Positions 39,938-49,886 of a DNA stretch of 64,000 bases are shown here, piece by piece. The position numbers were made by a program, and so were the translations under genes. How positions within the stretch are numbered: position 1 is the stretch's first letter; every line of letters begins with the position of its first letter. Under the pieces are notes generated by a model, which saw only the letters and a program-made list of their open reading frames with translations, made no database searches and was not told the DNA's origin. Source of the stretch: Saccharopolyspora aridisoli (GTDB lineage: Bacteria; Actinomycetota; Actinomycetes; Mycobacteriales; Pseudonocardiaceae); assembly GCF_004348445.1 (NCBI RefSeq), contig NZ_SMKV01000005.1:1-64000 (forward strand), written 5' to 3'.

Positions 39938-42348
39938 CGGCCCGGCCAAGACCACTCCCGGATCTCCGGCATGTCCTCCCCGTGCGTGGACACGTAGTGG
40001 CGGTGCTCGATCAGCCTGGTCTTGAACGCCTCCCGCGCGTAGGCGGCGCGCGGACCGAGCCGGGGAACCCGGTCGATGACGTCGATGGCCAGGTTGAACC
40101 GGTCGATCTGGTTGAGCACGCACATGTCGAACGGCGTGGTCGTGGTGCCTTCCTCCTTGTAGCCGCGCACGTGCAGGTTCTCGTGGTTGTTCCGGCGGTA
40201 GGTCAGCCGGTGGATCAGCCAGGGGTAGCCGTGGAAGTTGAAGATCACCGGACGATCCCGGGTGAACAGGCTGTCGAACTCGACGTCGGACAGCCCGTGC
40301 GGGTGTTCCCGCTCGCCCTGCAGCCGCATCAGGTCCACCACGTTGACCACCCGGATCCGCAGGTCGGGGAACTCGCTCAGCAGCAGGTCCACCGCGGCCA
40401 AGGTCTCCATCGTGGGCACGTCGCCCGCGCAGCCCATCACCACGTCGGGATCGCCGTCGTCGTCGCTGGAGGCCCAGTCCCAGATGCCGATCCCCTTGGT
40501 GCAGTGCACCACCGCCGATTCCATGTCCAGGTACTGGGGCGCGGGCTGCTTCCCGGCCACCACGACGTTGATGTAGTCGCGGCTGCGCAGGCAGTGGTCC
40601 ACCACCGACAACAACGTGTTGGCGTCCGGCGGCAGGTAGACCCGGACCACCTCGGCCTTCTTGTTCACCACGTGGTCGATGAACCCCGGGTCCTGGTGGG
40701 AGAAGCCGTTGTGGTCCTGTTGCCACACGTGGGAGGTCAGCAGGTAGTTCAGCGAGGCGATCGGCTGCCGCCAGGCCAGCCGCCCGGTGACCTTCAACCA
40801 CTTGGCGTGCTGGTTGACCATCGAGTCCACGATGTGCGCGAAAGCCTCGTAGCAGGAGAAGAACCCGTGCCTGCCAGTGAGCAGGTAGCCTTCCAGCCAG
40901 CCCTGGCACGTGTGCTCGGAGAGCACCTCCATCACCCTGCCGTCGTGCGCCAGCGAGTCGTCGTCGGGCAGGGTCTCGGCGGTCCAGGTGCGCGCGGTGG
41001 CCGTCAAGATCGCGGCCAGCCGGTTGGAGTTGTTCTCGTCCGGTGAGAAGACCCGGAAGTTCCGCTCGTTCTCGTTCAGCCGCACCACGTCCCGGAGGAA
41101 CCGGCCCAGGACGCGGGTCGCCTCACCGGTGCTCGCTCCCGGCTGCTCCACCTCGATCCCGTAGTCCCGGAACTCCGGCATTCGCAGAGCGCGCAGCAGG
41201 TGGCCGCCGTTGGCGTGCGGGCTGGCGCTCATCCGGCGGTCACCGATCGGGTTGTGCTCGCGGATCTCGCGCACCGGAGCGCCCGAGGACTCGAACAGCT
41301 CCCCCGGCTCGTAGCTGCGCAGCCACGACTCCAGCTGGAACAGGTGCTCGGGGTTGCCCCGCGGGTCGGAGATCGGCACCTGGTGCGCCCGCCAGGTGCC
41401 GGCCACGTACTTGCCGTCGACGGTGTCGGGCCCGGTCCAACCCTTCGGGGTGCGCAACACGATCATCGGCCACCGCGGGCGCTGCTGAACGCCTTCCCGC
41501 CGCGACCGGCGCTGGAGCGCCGAGATCTCGTCGAGGCAGCGGTCCAGCGTCGCGGCGAACAGGTGGTGCATCGGTGCCGGTTCGTCCCCCGCGACGAGGT
41601 AGGGCTCGTAGCCGAAACCGCGCAGCATGCCGAGCAGTTCGTCGTCGGGAATGCGCGCCAGGACCGCCGGGCTGGCGATCTTGTAGCCGTTGAGGTGCAG
41701 GATCGGCAGCACCGCGCCGTCGGTGGCCGGGTTGAGGAACTTGTTGGAGTGCCAGCTGGTCGCCAGCGGACCCGTCTCGGCCTCGCCGTCACCGATGACG
41801 CAGGGAACGATCAGGTCGGGGTTGTCGAACACCGCTCCGAACGCGTGCGAGAGCGCGTAGCCCAGCTCGCCGCCCTCGTGGATCGACCCGGGCGTCTCGG
41901 GCGCCACGTGGCTGGGGATCCCGCCGGGGAACGAGAACTGGGTGACCAGCCGCTTCAGGCCCTCGTTGTCCTGGGCGACGTCCGGGTAGATCTCGCTGTA
42001 GGTGCCTTCCAGCCAGGCCGCCGATACCAGGCCCGGACCGCCGTGACCTGGGCCGATCACGTACATCATGGCGAGATCGCGCATCCGGATGACCCGGTTG
42101 AGGTGCGCGTAGATGAAGTTCAGGCCGGGCGTGGTCCCCCAGTGCCCGAGCAGCCGGGGCTTGATGTGCTCGGGGCGCAGCGGTTCGCGCAGCAGCGGGT
42201 TGTCCATCAGGTAGATCTGGCCCGCCGACAGGAAGTTGGCCGCGCGCCACCACAGCTGCACCCCGTCGAGCTCCTGCGGCTCCAAGTGCTCGCTCACTGC
42301 TGGGGTCATCGTCCACCCCGCCTCGGACACCTGCGCATCACTGCTCAT
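39934..42348 (-). CDS. xfp: phosphoketolase (xylulose-5-P/fructose-6-P)
   Basis: An 804-residue thiamine-diphosphate enzyme that splits xylulose 5-phosphate or fructose 6-phosphate with phosphate into acetyl phosphate and an aldose phosphate. Recognised by [50 protein letters not shown] and [20 protein letters not shown], the last being a conserved active-site region. ATG 42348 is chosen; MTPAVSEHL at residue 13 is an alternative start. With ackA it forms an ATP-yielding carbon shunt. Confidence 0.93.
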   Translation of the reverse strand: MSSDAQVSEAGWTMTPAVSEHLEPQELDGVQLWWRAANFLSAGQIYLMDNPLLREPLRPEHIKPRLLGHWGTTPGLNFIYAHLNRVIRMRDLAMMYVIGPGHGGPGLVSAAWLEGTYSEIYPDVAQDNEGLKRLVTQFSFPGGIPSHVAPETPGSIHEGGELGYALSHAFGAVFDNPDLIVPCVIGDGEAETGPLATSWHSNKFLNPATDGAVLPILHLNGYKIASPAVLARIPDDELLGMLRGFGYEPYLVAGDEPAPMHHLFAATLDRCLDEISALQRRSRREGVQQRPRWPMIVLRTPKGWTGPDTVDGKYVAGTWRAHQVPISDPRGNPEHLFQLESWLRSYEPGELFESSGAPVREIREHNPIGDRRMSASPHANGGHLLRALRMPEFRDYGIEVEQPGASTGEATRVLGRFLRDVVRLNENERNFRVFSPDENNSNRLAAILTATARTWTAETLPDDDSLAHDGRVMEVLSEHTCQGWLEGYLLTGRHGFFSCYEAFAHIVDSMVNQHAKWLKVTGRLAWRQPIASLNYLLTSHVWQQDHNGFSHQDPGFIDHVVNKKAEVVRVYLPPDANTLLSVVDHCLRSRDYINVVVAGKQPAPQYLDMESAVVHCTKGIGIWDWASSDDDGDPDVVMGCAGDVPTMETLAAVDLLLSEFPDLRIRVVNVVDLMRLQGEREHPHGLSDVEFDSLFTRDRPVIFNFHGYPWLIHRLTYRRNNHENLHVRGYKEEGTTTTPFDMCVLNQIDRFNLAIDVIDRVPRLGPRAAYAREAFKTRLIEHRHYVSTHGEDMPEIREWSWPGR

Positions 42349-42500
42349 CCCCGACCCCCGGAAGTCGAACCACCCACACAGCCTGGTGCCCCACAGCGCA
42401 GGCGCAACTCGGAGTAACGGGCCTTGAGCCGTCAGACCCCCGGAGCGGACGGGCAGGAGCGTCGGAGGACGTCGGGTGCGCGGGGGCACCGGTCGGTTCT

Positions 42501-42550
42501 GGTCCGAACGGGCCCGGCAAGGCGCACTTGATCACGGGTCGGTTCGGACC
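42501..42550. terminator. probable hairpin terminator downstream of the Gfo/Idh gene
   Basis: GGTCCGAAC (42501-42509) and GTTCGGACC (42542-42550) pair perfectly, and the outer bases GTTCT / AGAAC extend the stem imperfectly. It lies in the 276-base gap between the Gfo/Idh/MocA gene and phosphoketolase, both minus strand; the rest of the gap presumably holds the xfp promoter. Confidence 0.5.
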
Positions 42551-42624
42551 GAGAACTGCGCGGGGCACGGCCGCTCACGACGTCAGCGTCGTGCGCGAGC
42601 CGCGGAGTGCCGGGGGCGCGCTCG

Positions 42625-43686
42625 TCAGAGGAGGCGTTCGACCGTCTGGTTCTCCGAGGAGCGCTGGGCCGCGGCGATGATGTCCAGGGCCGTGACCGCG
42701 TCGGCGGGGTCCACCGGGGCCGGGCCGTGGACGGTGAGCGCTTCGACGACCTCGTCGTAGAACGCCTGGTAGGCGCCGGACTCGCTCGGAACCCTCCGCG
42801 CGGTCACGCCGTCACCGAGCTCGCCCCAGATGTCCTCTGGCTCGCGGCCCCAGGTGTCGTCCACGGGGCGCTTGCCCGCGCGGAGGTCGGCTTCCTGCGG
42901 GTCGGTGCCGTGCTTGGTGAACGTGCCCTGGTCTCCGAGCACGCGCAGGCGGGGGCCGGACACCGCCGCGAGCTTGCTCATCCACAAGTGCGAGCGGACG
43001 CCGTTGACGTGGGACAGCGAGACGAACGAATCGTCGTCAGCGCGCACGCCCGGTCTGCGACGGTCGATCTCGGCGTAGACCGAGGCGACCGGGCCGAACA
43101 GCTGCAGCGCCTGGTCGATGAGGTGACTGCCCAGGTCGTAGAGCAGTCCCGCCACGTCCTCGGCGCCACCGGAATCGCGCCACGTCGGCTTCGGCTGCGG
43201 CGCCCAGCGGTCGAAGCGGGACTCGAAGCGGTGCACCCGCCCCAGCTCACCGCCGGCAAGCACCTTGCGCACGGTCCGGATGTCGCTGTCCCAACGGCGG
43301 TTCTGGAACACCGTCAGCAGCAGTCCCCGTTCGCGGGCGTGCTCGATGAGCTCGCGGCCCTCCTGCGCCGTCGGCGTGAAGGGCTTGTCCACCACCACCG
43401 GGACACCGGCGTCCAGCGCGGCCTTGGTGAGCTCGACGTGCGTCCGGTTGGGCGTCGTGACGACCACCAGGTCGGGCTCGCGGGCGAACAGCGCGTCCAT
43501 CCCGGCCACCGGCTCGGTGCCCGGGTGGTCGGCGCGCACCTGCGCCTGCCGCTCCGGGTTCGAGGTGACGACCGCGTCGAGCCGCAGCCGCGGGTTGGCG
43601 GCGATCAACGGCGCGTGGAAGATCGCTCCACCCGAGCCGTAGCCGACGAGTCCGACCTTGAGTTCGTGCTGTTCCGAGCCGTGCAT
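42625..43686 (-). CDS. Gfo/Idh/MocA-family oxidoreductase
   Basis: A 353-residue NAD(P)-dependent oxidoreductase acting on a sugar or inositol-like substrate. The N-terminal Rossmann region reads LKVGLVGYGSGGAIFHAPLI, followed by VVVTTPNRTHVELTKAALDA and the catalytic-loop Lys in VVVDKPFTPT. The C-terminal domain has LYDLGSHLIDQALQLFGPV with the conserved His. ATG 43686 lies 43 bases after the response-regulator stop on the same strand. Substrate unknown. Confidence 0.88.
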   Translation of the reverse strand: MHGSEQHELKVGLVGYGSGGAIFHAPLIAANPRLRLDAVVTSNPERQAQVRADHPGTEPVAGMDALFAREPDLVVVTTPNRTHVELTKAALDAGVPVVVDKPFTPTAQEGRELIEHARERGLLLTVFQNRRWDSDIRTVRKVLAGGELGRVHRFESRFDRWAPQPKPTWRDSGGAEDVAGLLYDLGSHLIDQALQLFGPVASVYAEIDRRRPGVRADDDSFVSLSHVNGVRSHLWMSKLAAVSGPRLRVLGDQGTFTKHGTDPQEADLRAGKRPVDDTWGREPEDIWGELGDGVTARRVPSESGAYQAFYDEVVEALTVHGPAPVDPADAVTALDIIAAAQRSSENQTVERLL

Positions 43687-43728
43687 GACCCCATTAGACA
43701 CGTCGCGCCGCACGGGTTCGGCAGGGCG

Positions 43729-44427
43729 TCAGGCCGAGACCTGGCGCGGCGGACGGGCGTTGTCCTGACCCGGGCAGACCAGGCCGGTCTCGTAGGCGAG
43801 GATCACCAGCTGCGTCCGCGAGGAGATCTGGAGCTTCTGCATCACGTGGTAGAGGTGCGATTTCACGGTCAGCTCGGCCAGGCCCAGGTTGCGGGCGATC
43901 TCGGCGTTGGAGCCGCCGCGCGCGACCTCCAGCAGCACGTCCACCTCGCGCTCGGTGAGCACGGACAGCTCGCTGCGGGCGTCGCGCACGCCCAGCGCGG
44001 CGAAGCGCTGGAGCAGCCGCTTGGTCACCCGGGGCGCCAGCAGAGCCTCTCCCGCCGCGACCGTGTGCACGGCCTTGACCAGCTCCTCCGGACTGGCGTC
44101 CTTGAGCAGGAAACCGCTCGCCCCGGCGCGCAGCGCGCCGTAGACGTACTCGTCGAGGTCGTGCACGGTCAGCATGATCACCGACGTCGCGCCATCGGTC
44201 TCCGCGAGAATCTCCTGCGCTGCTGCGATGCCGTCCTTGCCCGGCATCCGCACGTCCAGCAGCACCACGTCCGGACGTCTCCGCCGCACCGCGGCCACGG
44301 CCGAGTCACCGTCGGAAGCCTCGGCCAGAACGCGAAGTCCCGGCTCGTTGGACAGGAGCGCGACCAGTCCCGCGCGGATCATCGCTTGGTCATCGGCAAC
44401 CAGGACGGTCGTCTCCGCAGTTCCCAC
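43729..44427 (-). CDS. NarL/LuxR-type response regulator
   Basis: A 232-residue regulator. Receiver domain 1-120 with the phosphorylated Asp in RPDVVLLDVRMPGKDG, and a C-terminal LuxR HTH (LTEREVDVLLEVARGGSNAE then LTVKSHLYHVMQKL). GTG 44427 is chosen because AGGAGG lies just upstream; ATG 44457 is also open but has no site. It pairs with the histidine kinase 36 bases upstream. Targets unknown. Confidence 0.9.
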   Translation of the reverse strand: MGTAETTVLVADDQAMIRAGLVALLSNEPGLRVLAEASDGDSAVAAVRRRRPDVVLLDVRMPGKDGIAAAQEILAETDGATSVIMLTVHDLDEYVYGALRAGASGFLLKDASPEELVKAVHTVAAGEALLAPRVTKRLLQRFAALGVRDARSELSVLTEREVDVLLEVARGGSNAEIARNLGLAELTVKSHLYHVMQKLQISSRTQLVILAYETGLVCPGQDNARPPRQVSA

Positions 44428-44463
44428 CGAGCCTCCTAGGTCCTGGCGGCCTGACATTTCGGC

Positions 44464-45702
44464 TCAGGCCAGGTCCGAATTTTCCGGGCACGGTAACACG
44501 GCCTCAAGGCGAAAACCGTTCATAACTGGATGTGCTGTCAAAGTTCCGCCCAGCAGCGCAACGCGTTCCCGCAGGCCGATCAACCCGTGACCCGACGGTT
44601 GGTGCGCAGGCCGCTGCTTCTGGTCGTCGAGCGCGCTGAGCTCGTTGGTGACTTCGATGCGCACCGTGGTGGGCGCGTACTCCACCAGCACCCGCGCACG
44701 GCCGGCTCCGGCGTGTTTGAGCACGTTGGTCATCGCCTCCTGGGCGATGCGGTACGCCGTCATCTCCACGGCCTGCCCGAGCGCTCGGACCGGGCCGCGC
44801 CGGTCCAGCTTCCAGGTCACCTGCCCGCCGCGGACCGAGTCCACCAGGGCGTCGAGGCCGTCCAAGGTGGGCGTGGGCTGCCAGTCAACGGTTTCCTTGC
44901 CCGTCACGTCGCGCTCGCGCAGCGCGGTGAGCATGTCCCGCATCTCCCCCAGCGCTCCCCGCGAGCTGGACTCCAGCTCCTGGAGCGTCTGCCTGGCGTG
45001 GTCGGGATCGCGGTCGATCACCGCCCGCGCCACACCCGCGCGCAGCGCCACCACCGAGAGGTTGTGCGAGACGATGTCGTGGAACTCCCGCGCTATCCGG
45101 GCCCGTTCGATCGAGGCGGCGTCGGCGGCCAGCTGATCACGAGCCTCGTCCAGCAGCGCCAACGTGCGTTCCAGCTGATCAGCGCGCCTGCGGCCGATCT
45201 GCACCGCGTAGGCCAGGCCGACGACGATCACCAGGTTCACCACGGCCCCGATGACCCGCAGCGCGCCCATCAGCGGCCCCATCCCGTAGGCGATCGCATC
45301 GGCGACCGGGTAGAACATCGCCAGTCCTGCGGCGGCCACCATCATCGACGGCGTGCTGCGCACGCACACCGAGTACAGCGCGACCTGGATGACCAGGTTC
45401 AGCGCACCGATGCTCAGCTGGAAGGCACTCAGCCCGGACGCCGTCGCGACCAGCACGAACAGCACCGTCCACGGAGCCCTGCGGCGCAGCGGCAGCAGCA
45501 GACCGGCCGGGCCGCCGATGGCCATCGGCACCCACCACGGCATCCACGGCGGGTGGTCGGCCAGCGCGGCGTCGAAGACGTACAGCACCGACGCGGCGAG
45601 CACGAACGCGACGTCGCCGAGCGTCACGCGATGGGTCAGCGCCCACTGCCAGAACCCCGACTCGGAACGGGACAGCACCAGCCTGCCGACGACCTGGTCC
45701 AT
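44464..45702 (-). CDS. sensor histidine kinase (HisKA_3/DesK type)
   Basis: A 412-residue membrane sensor. Residues about 25-175 form five or six helices (VAFVLAASVLYVFDAALAD first), followed by a coiled-coil linker. The phosphorylated His is in REFHDIVSHNLSVVALRAG, and the ATPase N-box is AYRIAQEAMTNVLKHAGAG with the G-box GHGLIGLRERV. The signal is unknown; the N-terminus has no large outer domain, so it probably senses the membrane itself. The response regulator follows. Confidence 0.92.
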   Translation of the reverse strand: MDQVVGRLVLSRSESGFWQWALTHRVTLGDVAFVLAASVLYVFDAALADHPPWMPWWVPMAIGGPAGLLLPLRRRAPWTVLFVLVATASGLSAFQLSIGALNLVIQVALYSVCVRSTPSMMVAAAGLAMFYPVADAIAYGMGPLMGALRVIGAVVNLVIVVGLAYAVQIGRRRADQLERTLALLDEARDQLAADAASIERARIAREFHDIVSHNLSVVALRAGVARAVIDRDPDHARQTLQELESSSRGALGEMRDMLTALRERDVTGKETVDWQPTPTLDGLDALVDSVRGGQVTWKLDRRGPVRALGQAVEMTAYRIAQEAMTNVLKHAGAGRARVLVEYAPTTVRIEVTNELSALDDQKQRPAHQPSGHGLIGLRERVALLGGTLTAHPVMNGFRLEAVLPCPENSDLA

Positions 45703-45824
45703 CGCACCTGCCTGTCTGCAACGGGCTCACGGAGCCGAGTGCGGCCCCGTCGGCAACACGTGCCGCGAACACCGGAGTCGGGGGTTCCGGCATCCGCGGC
45801 ACGCGGCTCCCGTCGCACCGGCAC

Positions 45825-45863
45825 GCCGAACGACGGGCTCAAAGAGCATGCCCGCCGTTCGGC
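45825..45863. terminator. hairpin terminator of the formaldehyde-detoxification operon
   Basis: 14-bp stem with one mismatch, GCCGAACGACGGGC / GCCCGCCGTTCGGC, 11-base loop, about 60 bases after the metallo-hydrolase stop. Confidence 0.75.
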
Positions 45864-45923
45864 CCCACCTCATCCGTCGAAAGTGGGGGAGTGTGGAACG
45901 CTCCGTGTCGAACCGACGACTGG

Positions 45924-46553
45924 TCAGTGGCCGCGAGCCACCCACTCGTCGAATTGGGGACGCACCTCGCCGATCGTCGTCGACTCTCCGTGTCCAGGGT
46001 GGACCTCGGTTTCCGGCGGCAGCGGCAGCAAGCGGTCCCGGATCGAACCGGTGATCACGCCGAAGTCCGAGTAGGAGCGCCCGGTCGCACCCGGACCACC
46101 GGCGAAGAGCGTGTCGCCGGTGAACACCACGCCTTCGCTCGGCGCGTAGAAGCAGACCGCGCCTGGCGCGTGGCCCGGCGTGTGCAGCACGTGCAGCTCA
46201 CCACCGCCGATTTCGATGACCTCGCCGTCGGACAGCTGCCGCTCGGGCTCGCGGTCGGGGTGGGTCATGTTCCACAGCACCAGGTCGTCCGGGTGCAAGT
46301 GGATCGGGGCACCGACCGCGTCGGCCAGTTCCGGCGCCCGGCGCACGTGGTCGTCGTGAGCGTGCGTGCACAGCACGGCGCGCACCTCCCGGTCACCGAT
46401 CAGCTTCTGGATCGCGGCCACGTCGTGCGGCGCGTCCAGCACCACGCACTCGGAGTCATCGCCGATGACCCAGGCGTTGTTGTCCACTTCGAACGTCTGG
46501 CCGTCCAGCGAGAAGGTTCCGGACGTGACCGCGTGGTCCATTCGCAAAGTCAT
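45924..46553 (-). CDS. metallo-beta-lactamase-fold hydrolase, probably S-formylmycothiol pathway
   Basis: A 209-residue MBL-fold enzyme. Metal ligands are in VLCTHAHDDHV (HxHxDH), HTPGHAPGAVCFY and VFTGDTLFAGG, and PGHGEST near the end. This glyoxalase II-like form is regularly encoded beside mycothiol-dependent formaldehyde dehydrogenase in actinobacteria, where it is thought to hydrolyse S-formylmycothiol to formate. The start lies 31 bases after the mscR stop, so the two are an operon. ATG 46541 is an alternative start. Confidence 0.85.
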   Translation of the reverse strand: MTLRMDHAVTSGTFSLDGQTFEVDNNAWVIGDDSECVVLDAPHDVAAIQKLIGDREVRAVLCTHAHDDHVRRAPELADAVGAPIHLHPDDLVLWNMTHPDREPERQLSDGEVIEIGGGELHVLHTPGHAPGAVCFYAPSEGVVFTGDTLFAGGPGATGRSYSDFGVITGSIRDRLLPLPPETEVHPGHGESTTIGEVRPQFDEWVARGH

Positions 46554-46584
46554 TTTCTCACCACCGGGATTCGGGGATCGGGGT

Positions 46585-47667
46585 TCAGAAGGTCACCACG
46601 GAGCGTAGGACTTCTCCGCGGTGCATCTTGTCGAATGCCTGCTCGACGTCGCCGAGGGCGATCTCCTCGGTCACGAACTTCTCCAGCGGCAACCTGCCCT
46701 GCTGGTACAGCTCGACGAGCATCGGGAAGTCGCGTTCCGGCAGGCAGTCGCCGTACCAGGACGACTTGATCGCGCCGCCCCGGCCGAAGACGTCCAGCAG
46801 CGGCAGGTCCAGCGTCATCTCAGGCGTGGGAACGCCGACCAGGACCACGGTTCCGGCCAGGTCGCGCGCGTAGAACGCCTGCTTGAAGGTCTCGACCCTG
46901 CCGACCGCGTCGATCACCACGTCCGCGCCGAAACCACCGGTGAGCTCCCGGATCGCCTCCACGCTGTCCTGCTCGGCGGCGTTGACCGTGTGCGTGGCAC
47001 CGAAGCCTTCGGCCCAGCTCAGCTTCTTCGGGTCGGTGTCCACCGCGATGATGCGCCGGGCACCGGCCATCGCCGCTCCGGCCACGGCCCCGTCCCCGAC
47101 ACCGCCGCAACCGATGACAGCCACGCTGTCGCCCGGTCCGGCCTGGCCGGTGTTGACGGCCGCGCCGATGCCCGCCATCACGCCGCATCCCAGCAGCCCG
47201 GCCACCGCGGCCCGCGCCGAAGGATCGACCTTCGTGCACTGACCGGCGTGGACCAGCGTCTTCTCCGCGAAGGCGCCGATTCCCAACGCCGGGGACAGCG
47301 GCGTGCCGTCGCCCAGCGTCATCGGCTGGGAGGCGTTGTGGGTGTCGAAGCAGTACTGCGGACGACCGCGCTTGCAGGCCCGGCAGACCCCGCACACCGC
47401 GCGCCAGTTGAGCACCACGAAGTCACCGGGCTCGACGTCGGTGACCCCCTCGCCGATCTGCTCCACGACACCGGCGGCTTCGTGGCCGAGCAGGAACGGG
47501 TAGTCATCGCTGATGCCGCCCTCGCGGTAGTGCAGGTCGGTGTGGCAGACCCCGCACGCCTGGACGCGAACGACGGCCTCACCAGGCCCCGGGTCCGGGA
47601 CCTTGATCGTCACCACCTCGACCGGCTTGCCCTTGCCGGCCGAAACCACCGCCTGCACGTCGGACAC
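46585..47667 (-). CDS. mscR: S-(hydroxymethyl)mycothiol dehydrogenase (formaldehyde detoxification)
   Basis: A 360-residue zinc-dependent medium-chain dehydrogenase. It oxidises the spontaneous mycothiol-formaldehyde adduct with NAD+. Catalytic-zinc residues are in [15 protein letters not shown] and [15 protein letters not shown], the structural-zinc cysteines in [15 protein letters not shown], and NAD+ binding in [19 protein letters not shown] followed by AVDTD. The stretch [20 protein letters not shown] is typical of the MscR/AdhE2 group. It indicates that mycothiol is the main thiol of this organism. First gene of a two-gene operon. Confidence 0.9.
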   Translation of the reverse strand: MSDVQAVVSAGKGKPVEVVTIKVPDPGPGEAVVRVQACGVCHTDLHYREGGISDDYPFLLGHEAAGVVEQIGEGVTDVEPGDFVVLNWRAVCGVCRACKRGRPQYCFDTHNASQPMTLGDGTPLSPALGIGAFAEKTLVHAGQCTKVDPSARAAVAGLLGCGVMAGIGAAVNTGQAGPGDSVAVIGCGGVGDGAVAGAAMAGARRIIAVDTDPKKLSWAEGFGATHTVNAAEQDSVEAIRELTGGFGADVVIDAVGRVETFKQAFYARDLAGTVVLVGVPTPEMTLDLPLLDVFGRGGAIKSSWYGDCLPERDFPMLVELYQQGRLPLEKFVTEEIALGDVEQAFDKMHRGEVLRSVVTF

Positions 47668-47840
47668 GACTACCTCCTGGGAACGCGTTGTCGGAATCTC
47701 TGTGGATGAGCGCAGTCAACATCGTCATATGCACGACCGGCCATCACAAGGGGTCACCGATCCGCGTCCCCGATCGATGTTGGACACGAAGGGTTAGGTG
47801 ACGACTACGGTAAGATCCCAGCGGAGGGGAGAGGACGAGC

Positions 47841-48641
47841 ATGGTCGACACGCGCGAAGCGGCTGTCCGGGAAATGGACATCGGACGTCCCGCTGCCGCC
47901 AGGATGTGCGACGCATTCCTCGGAGGTTGCCACAACTTCGGAGTCGAGCGCGAGGTGGTGGAGCGCATCGGCACCTCCCTGCCCGGCATCACCGGCGCCT
48001 ACCAGGAGAACCGGGCGTTCCTGCGCCGAGCGGTGGAATACCTGCTCGCGCACGGTGTCCGGCAGTTCCTCGACCTGGGCTCGGGCATCCCCACCATCGG
48101 TCACGTGCACGAGGTGGCGCGTCGGCGCACCCGCCAGTTCCGGGTCGTCTACGTGGAAAACGAGCCGCTGACGGTCGCGCACAGCAAGCCACTGCTCGCC
48201 GCCGAGATCAACGCCGCCATCACCCACGCCGACATGCGCGACCCCCAGTCGGTGCTGGAGTCCGCTGAGGTCCGAGCGCTGCTGACCATGGACGAGCCGG
48301 TCGGGCTGCTGATGTCCTCGGTGCTGCAGTTCATCCCGGACTCCGATGACCCGGAAGACCTGGTGGCCGGGTACCGCGCCGAGCTAGCCCCCGGCAGCCA
48401 CCTGCTGATCGCGCACGTCACCGGCAGCCACGACCCGGCCGCGGCCCGCACGCTCGCTGAGCACTACGCGGAAACCTCGGACCCGCTCTTCCCGCGCGAC
48501 ACCGACCGCATCGAGTCCTACTTCGGTGACTTCACGCCGGTGCCTCCCGGCACCACCTACCTGAGCGACTGGCGCCCGGACCCGGGCATGCGGACCCCGG
48601 CCCCCTACCGCCTGCTGTTCGGCGGCTTGGCGCGGAAGTGA
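47841..48641 (+). CDS. SAM-dependent methyltransferase, Methyltransf_19 (DUF574) family
   Basis: A 266-residue protein of PF04672, a family greatly expanded in actinomycetes. N-terminal IGRPAAARMCDAFLGGCHNF, then the SAM-binding loop FLDLGSGIPTIGHVHEVA, and the acidic VYVENEPLTVAHSK. Substrates are unknown for most members. ATG 47841 follows GGAGGGGAGAGG. It is divergent from mscR by 173 bases and convergent with an MFS gene (9 bases between stops). Confidence 0.9.
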   Translation: MVDTREAAVREMDIGRPAAARMCDAFLGGCHNFGVEREVVERIGTSLPGITGAYQENRAFLRRAVEYLLAHGVRQFLDLGSGIPTIGHVHEVARRRTRQFRVVYVENEPLTVAHSKPLLAAEINAAITHADMRDPQSVLESAEVRALLTMDEPVGLLMSSVLQFIPDSDDPEDLVAGYRAELAPGSHLLIAHVTGSHDPAAARTLAEHYAETSDPLFPRDTDRIESYFGDFTPVPPGTTYLSDWRPDPGMRTPAPYRLLFGGLARK

Positions 48642-48650
48642 CGAACCCGG

Positions 48651-49811
48651 TCAACGCCGGACGAACATCAGCAGGATCGCGGCCGTGATCGCGCAGACGC
48701 CTGCGGCGATCCAAGCGCCGGTGAGGCCTGCGTGTTCGGCGGTGAGCCCGAACAGGAGCGGGCCGAGGCTGCCGCCGAAGTAGATGCCGGTCTGGGTGAA
48801 GGAGGTCGCGCTGGCCACCCGGTCCGGGGCGATCTTGGCGACGGCGAAGTTCAGCAGTCCCGGCCACGCCCAGCCCGCGCCGAAACCGATGGCCACGCCG
48901 ATGAGGAACACCGGCGGCGAATCCACCGCCATCAGACCGAAACCCAGCGAACCGACCAGCAGCATCACCGTGATGACGCGGATCAAGTTGGGGTTCTTCC
49001 GGTCCGCGGTCACACCGGCGACCAGCCGGATCGTCAGCCCCACGGCCGATCCCAACGACAGCACCAGTCCTGCGGCCCACGGGCTGAAGCCCACTTCGAC
49101 GGCGGTGGTGGTGACGAAGGCTCCCAACGCGTTGGCCGCTGCCGAACCCAACCCACCGGCGATCGCGATCAGCAGCAGCGCTGTGAAGTTCCCGTCGGTA
49201 CCGGCCGCACCCCGGCGGGAGGCCTGGGTCCGTTCGGCCTGCGGCAACCTCGGCACCGCCACGGCCGCGACCAGTCCGATCACGCCGCCGACCAGGAACA
49301 CCCAGCGCCAGCCGACGGTGAGCGCGATGGCGGGCACCGCCACGCCCGCCAGGAGCGTGGCGGCCGGGATCGACGACTGCTTCACGCCGAAGCCCATTCC
49401 CCGGTGGTGCGCCGGAATGCCTTGTGCGATCAGCAGGTTCGAGGCCGGTTGCGCCAGCGAGTTGGGCAGACCTGCCAGCCACAGCAGTCCCATCAGCCAG
49501 ACCGCGTTCGGCGCCGCCGACAGCCCGAACAGGCACAGCGAGCTGCCGAGGACGCCGATGCGCATGCCGAGCCGGGCGCCGATGCGCTCCACCACCCAGC
49601 CCATGCCGCGTGAGGACATCGACGCCACGCCGAAGAACCCAGCCGCGCCCACGCCCAGCAGCGCGGCACCGAAGCGCAGGTCCTGCTGCAACTGCACGCC
49701 CAGCCCGCCGACCAGGAACACCGGGAACACCCCGACGGTCACCACCGCGGCCACCGACGAGAGCACTCGCGGCATTCCGACGCTGCGCTGTCCGACCGCC
49801 ACGGCTGACAT
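48651..49811 (-). CDS. MFS transporter, 12 TM
   Basis: A 386-residue major-facilitator protein with twelve helices. Landmarks are VGVFPVFLVGGLGVQLQQDL, the motif-A-like GWVVERIGARLGMRIGVLGS, and LPNSLAQPASNLLIAQGIPA, HHRGMGFGVKQSSIPAATLL. It resembles the CynX/NimT-like and sugar-phosphate branches but the substrate is not clear. ATG 49811 is the likely start. Single gene. Confidence 0.82.
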   Translation of the reverse strand: MSAVAVGQRSVGMPRVLSSVAAVVTVGVFPVFLVGGLGVQLQQDLRFGAALLGVGAAGFFGVASMSSRGMGWVVERIGARLGMRIGVLGSSLCLFGLSAAPNAVWLMGLLWLAGLPNSLAQPASNLLIAQGIPAHHRGMGFGVKQSSIPAATLLAGVAVPAIALTVGWRWVFLVGGVIGLVAAVAVPRLPQAERTQASRRGAAGTDGNFTALLLIAIAGGLGSAAANALGAFVTTTAVEVGFSPWAAGLVLSLGSAVGLTIRLVAGVTADRKNPNLIRVITVMLLVGSLGFGLMAVDSPPVFLIGVAIGFGAGWAWPGLLNFAVAKIAPDRVASATSFTQTGIYFGGSLGPLLFGLTAEHAGLTGAWIAAGVCAITAAILLMFVRR

Positions 49812-49886
49812 CAAGACCCCTTCATCCCAGGTCCTGCCAGCCTCCGGCGCCGAACGATCCTTAGCAAGGCTAAGGTGACGAACTCG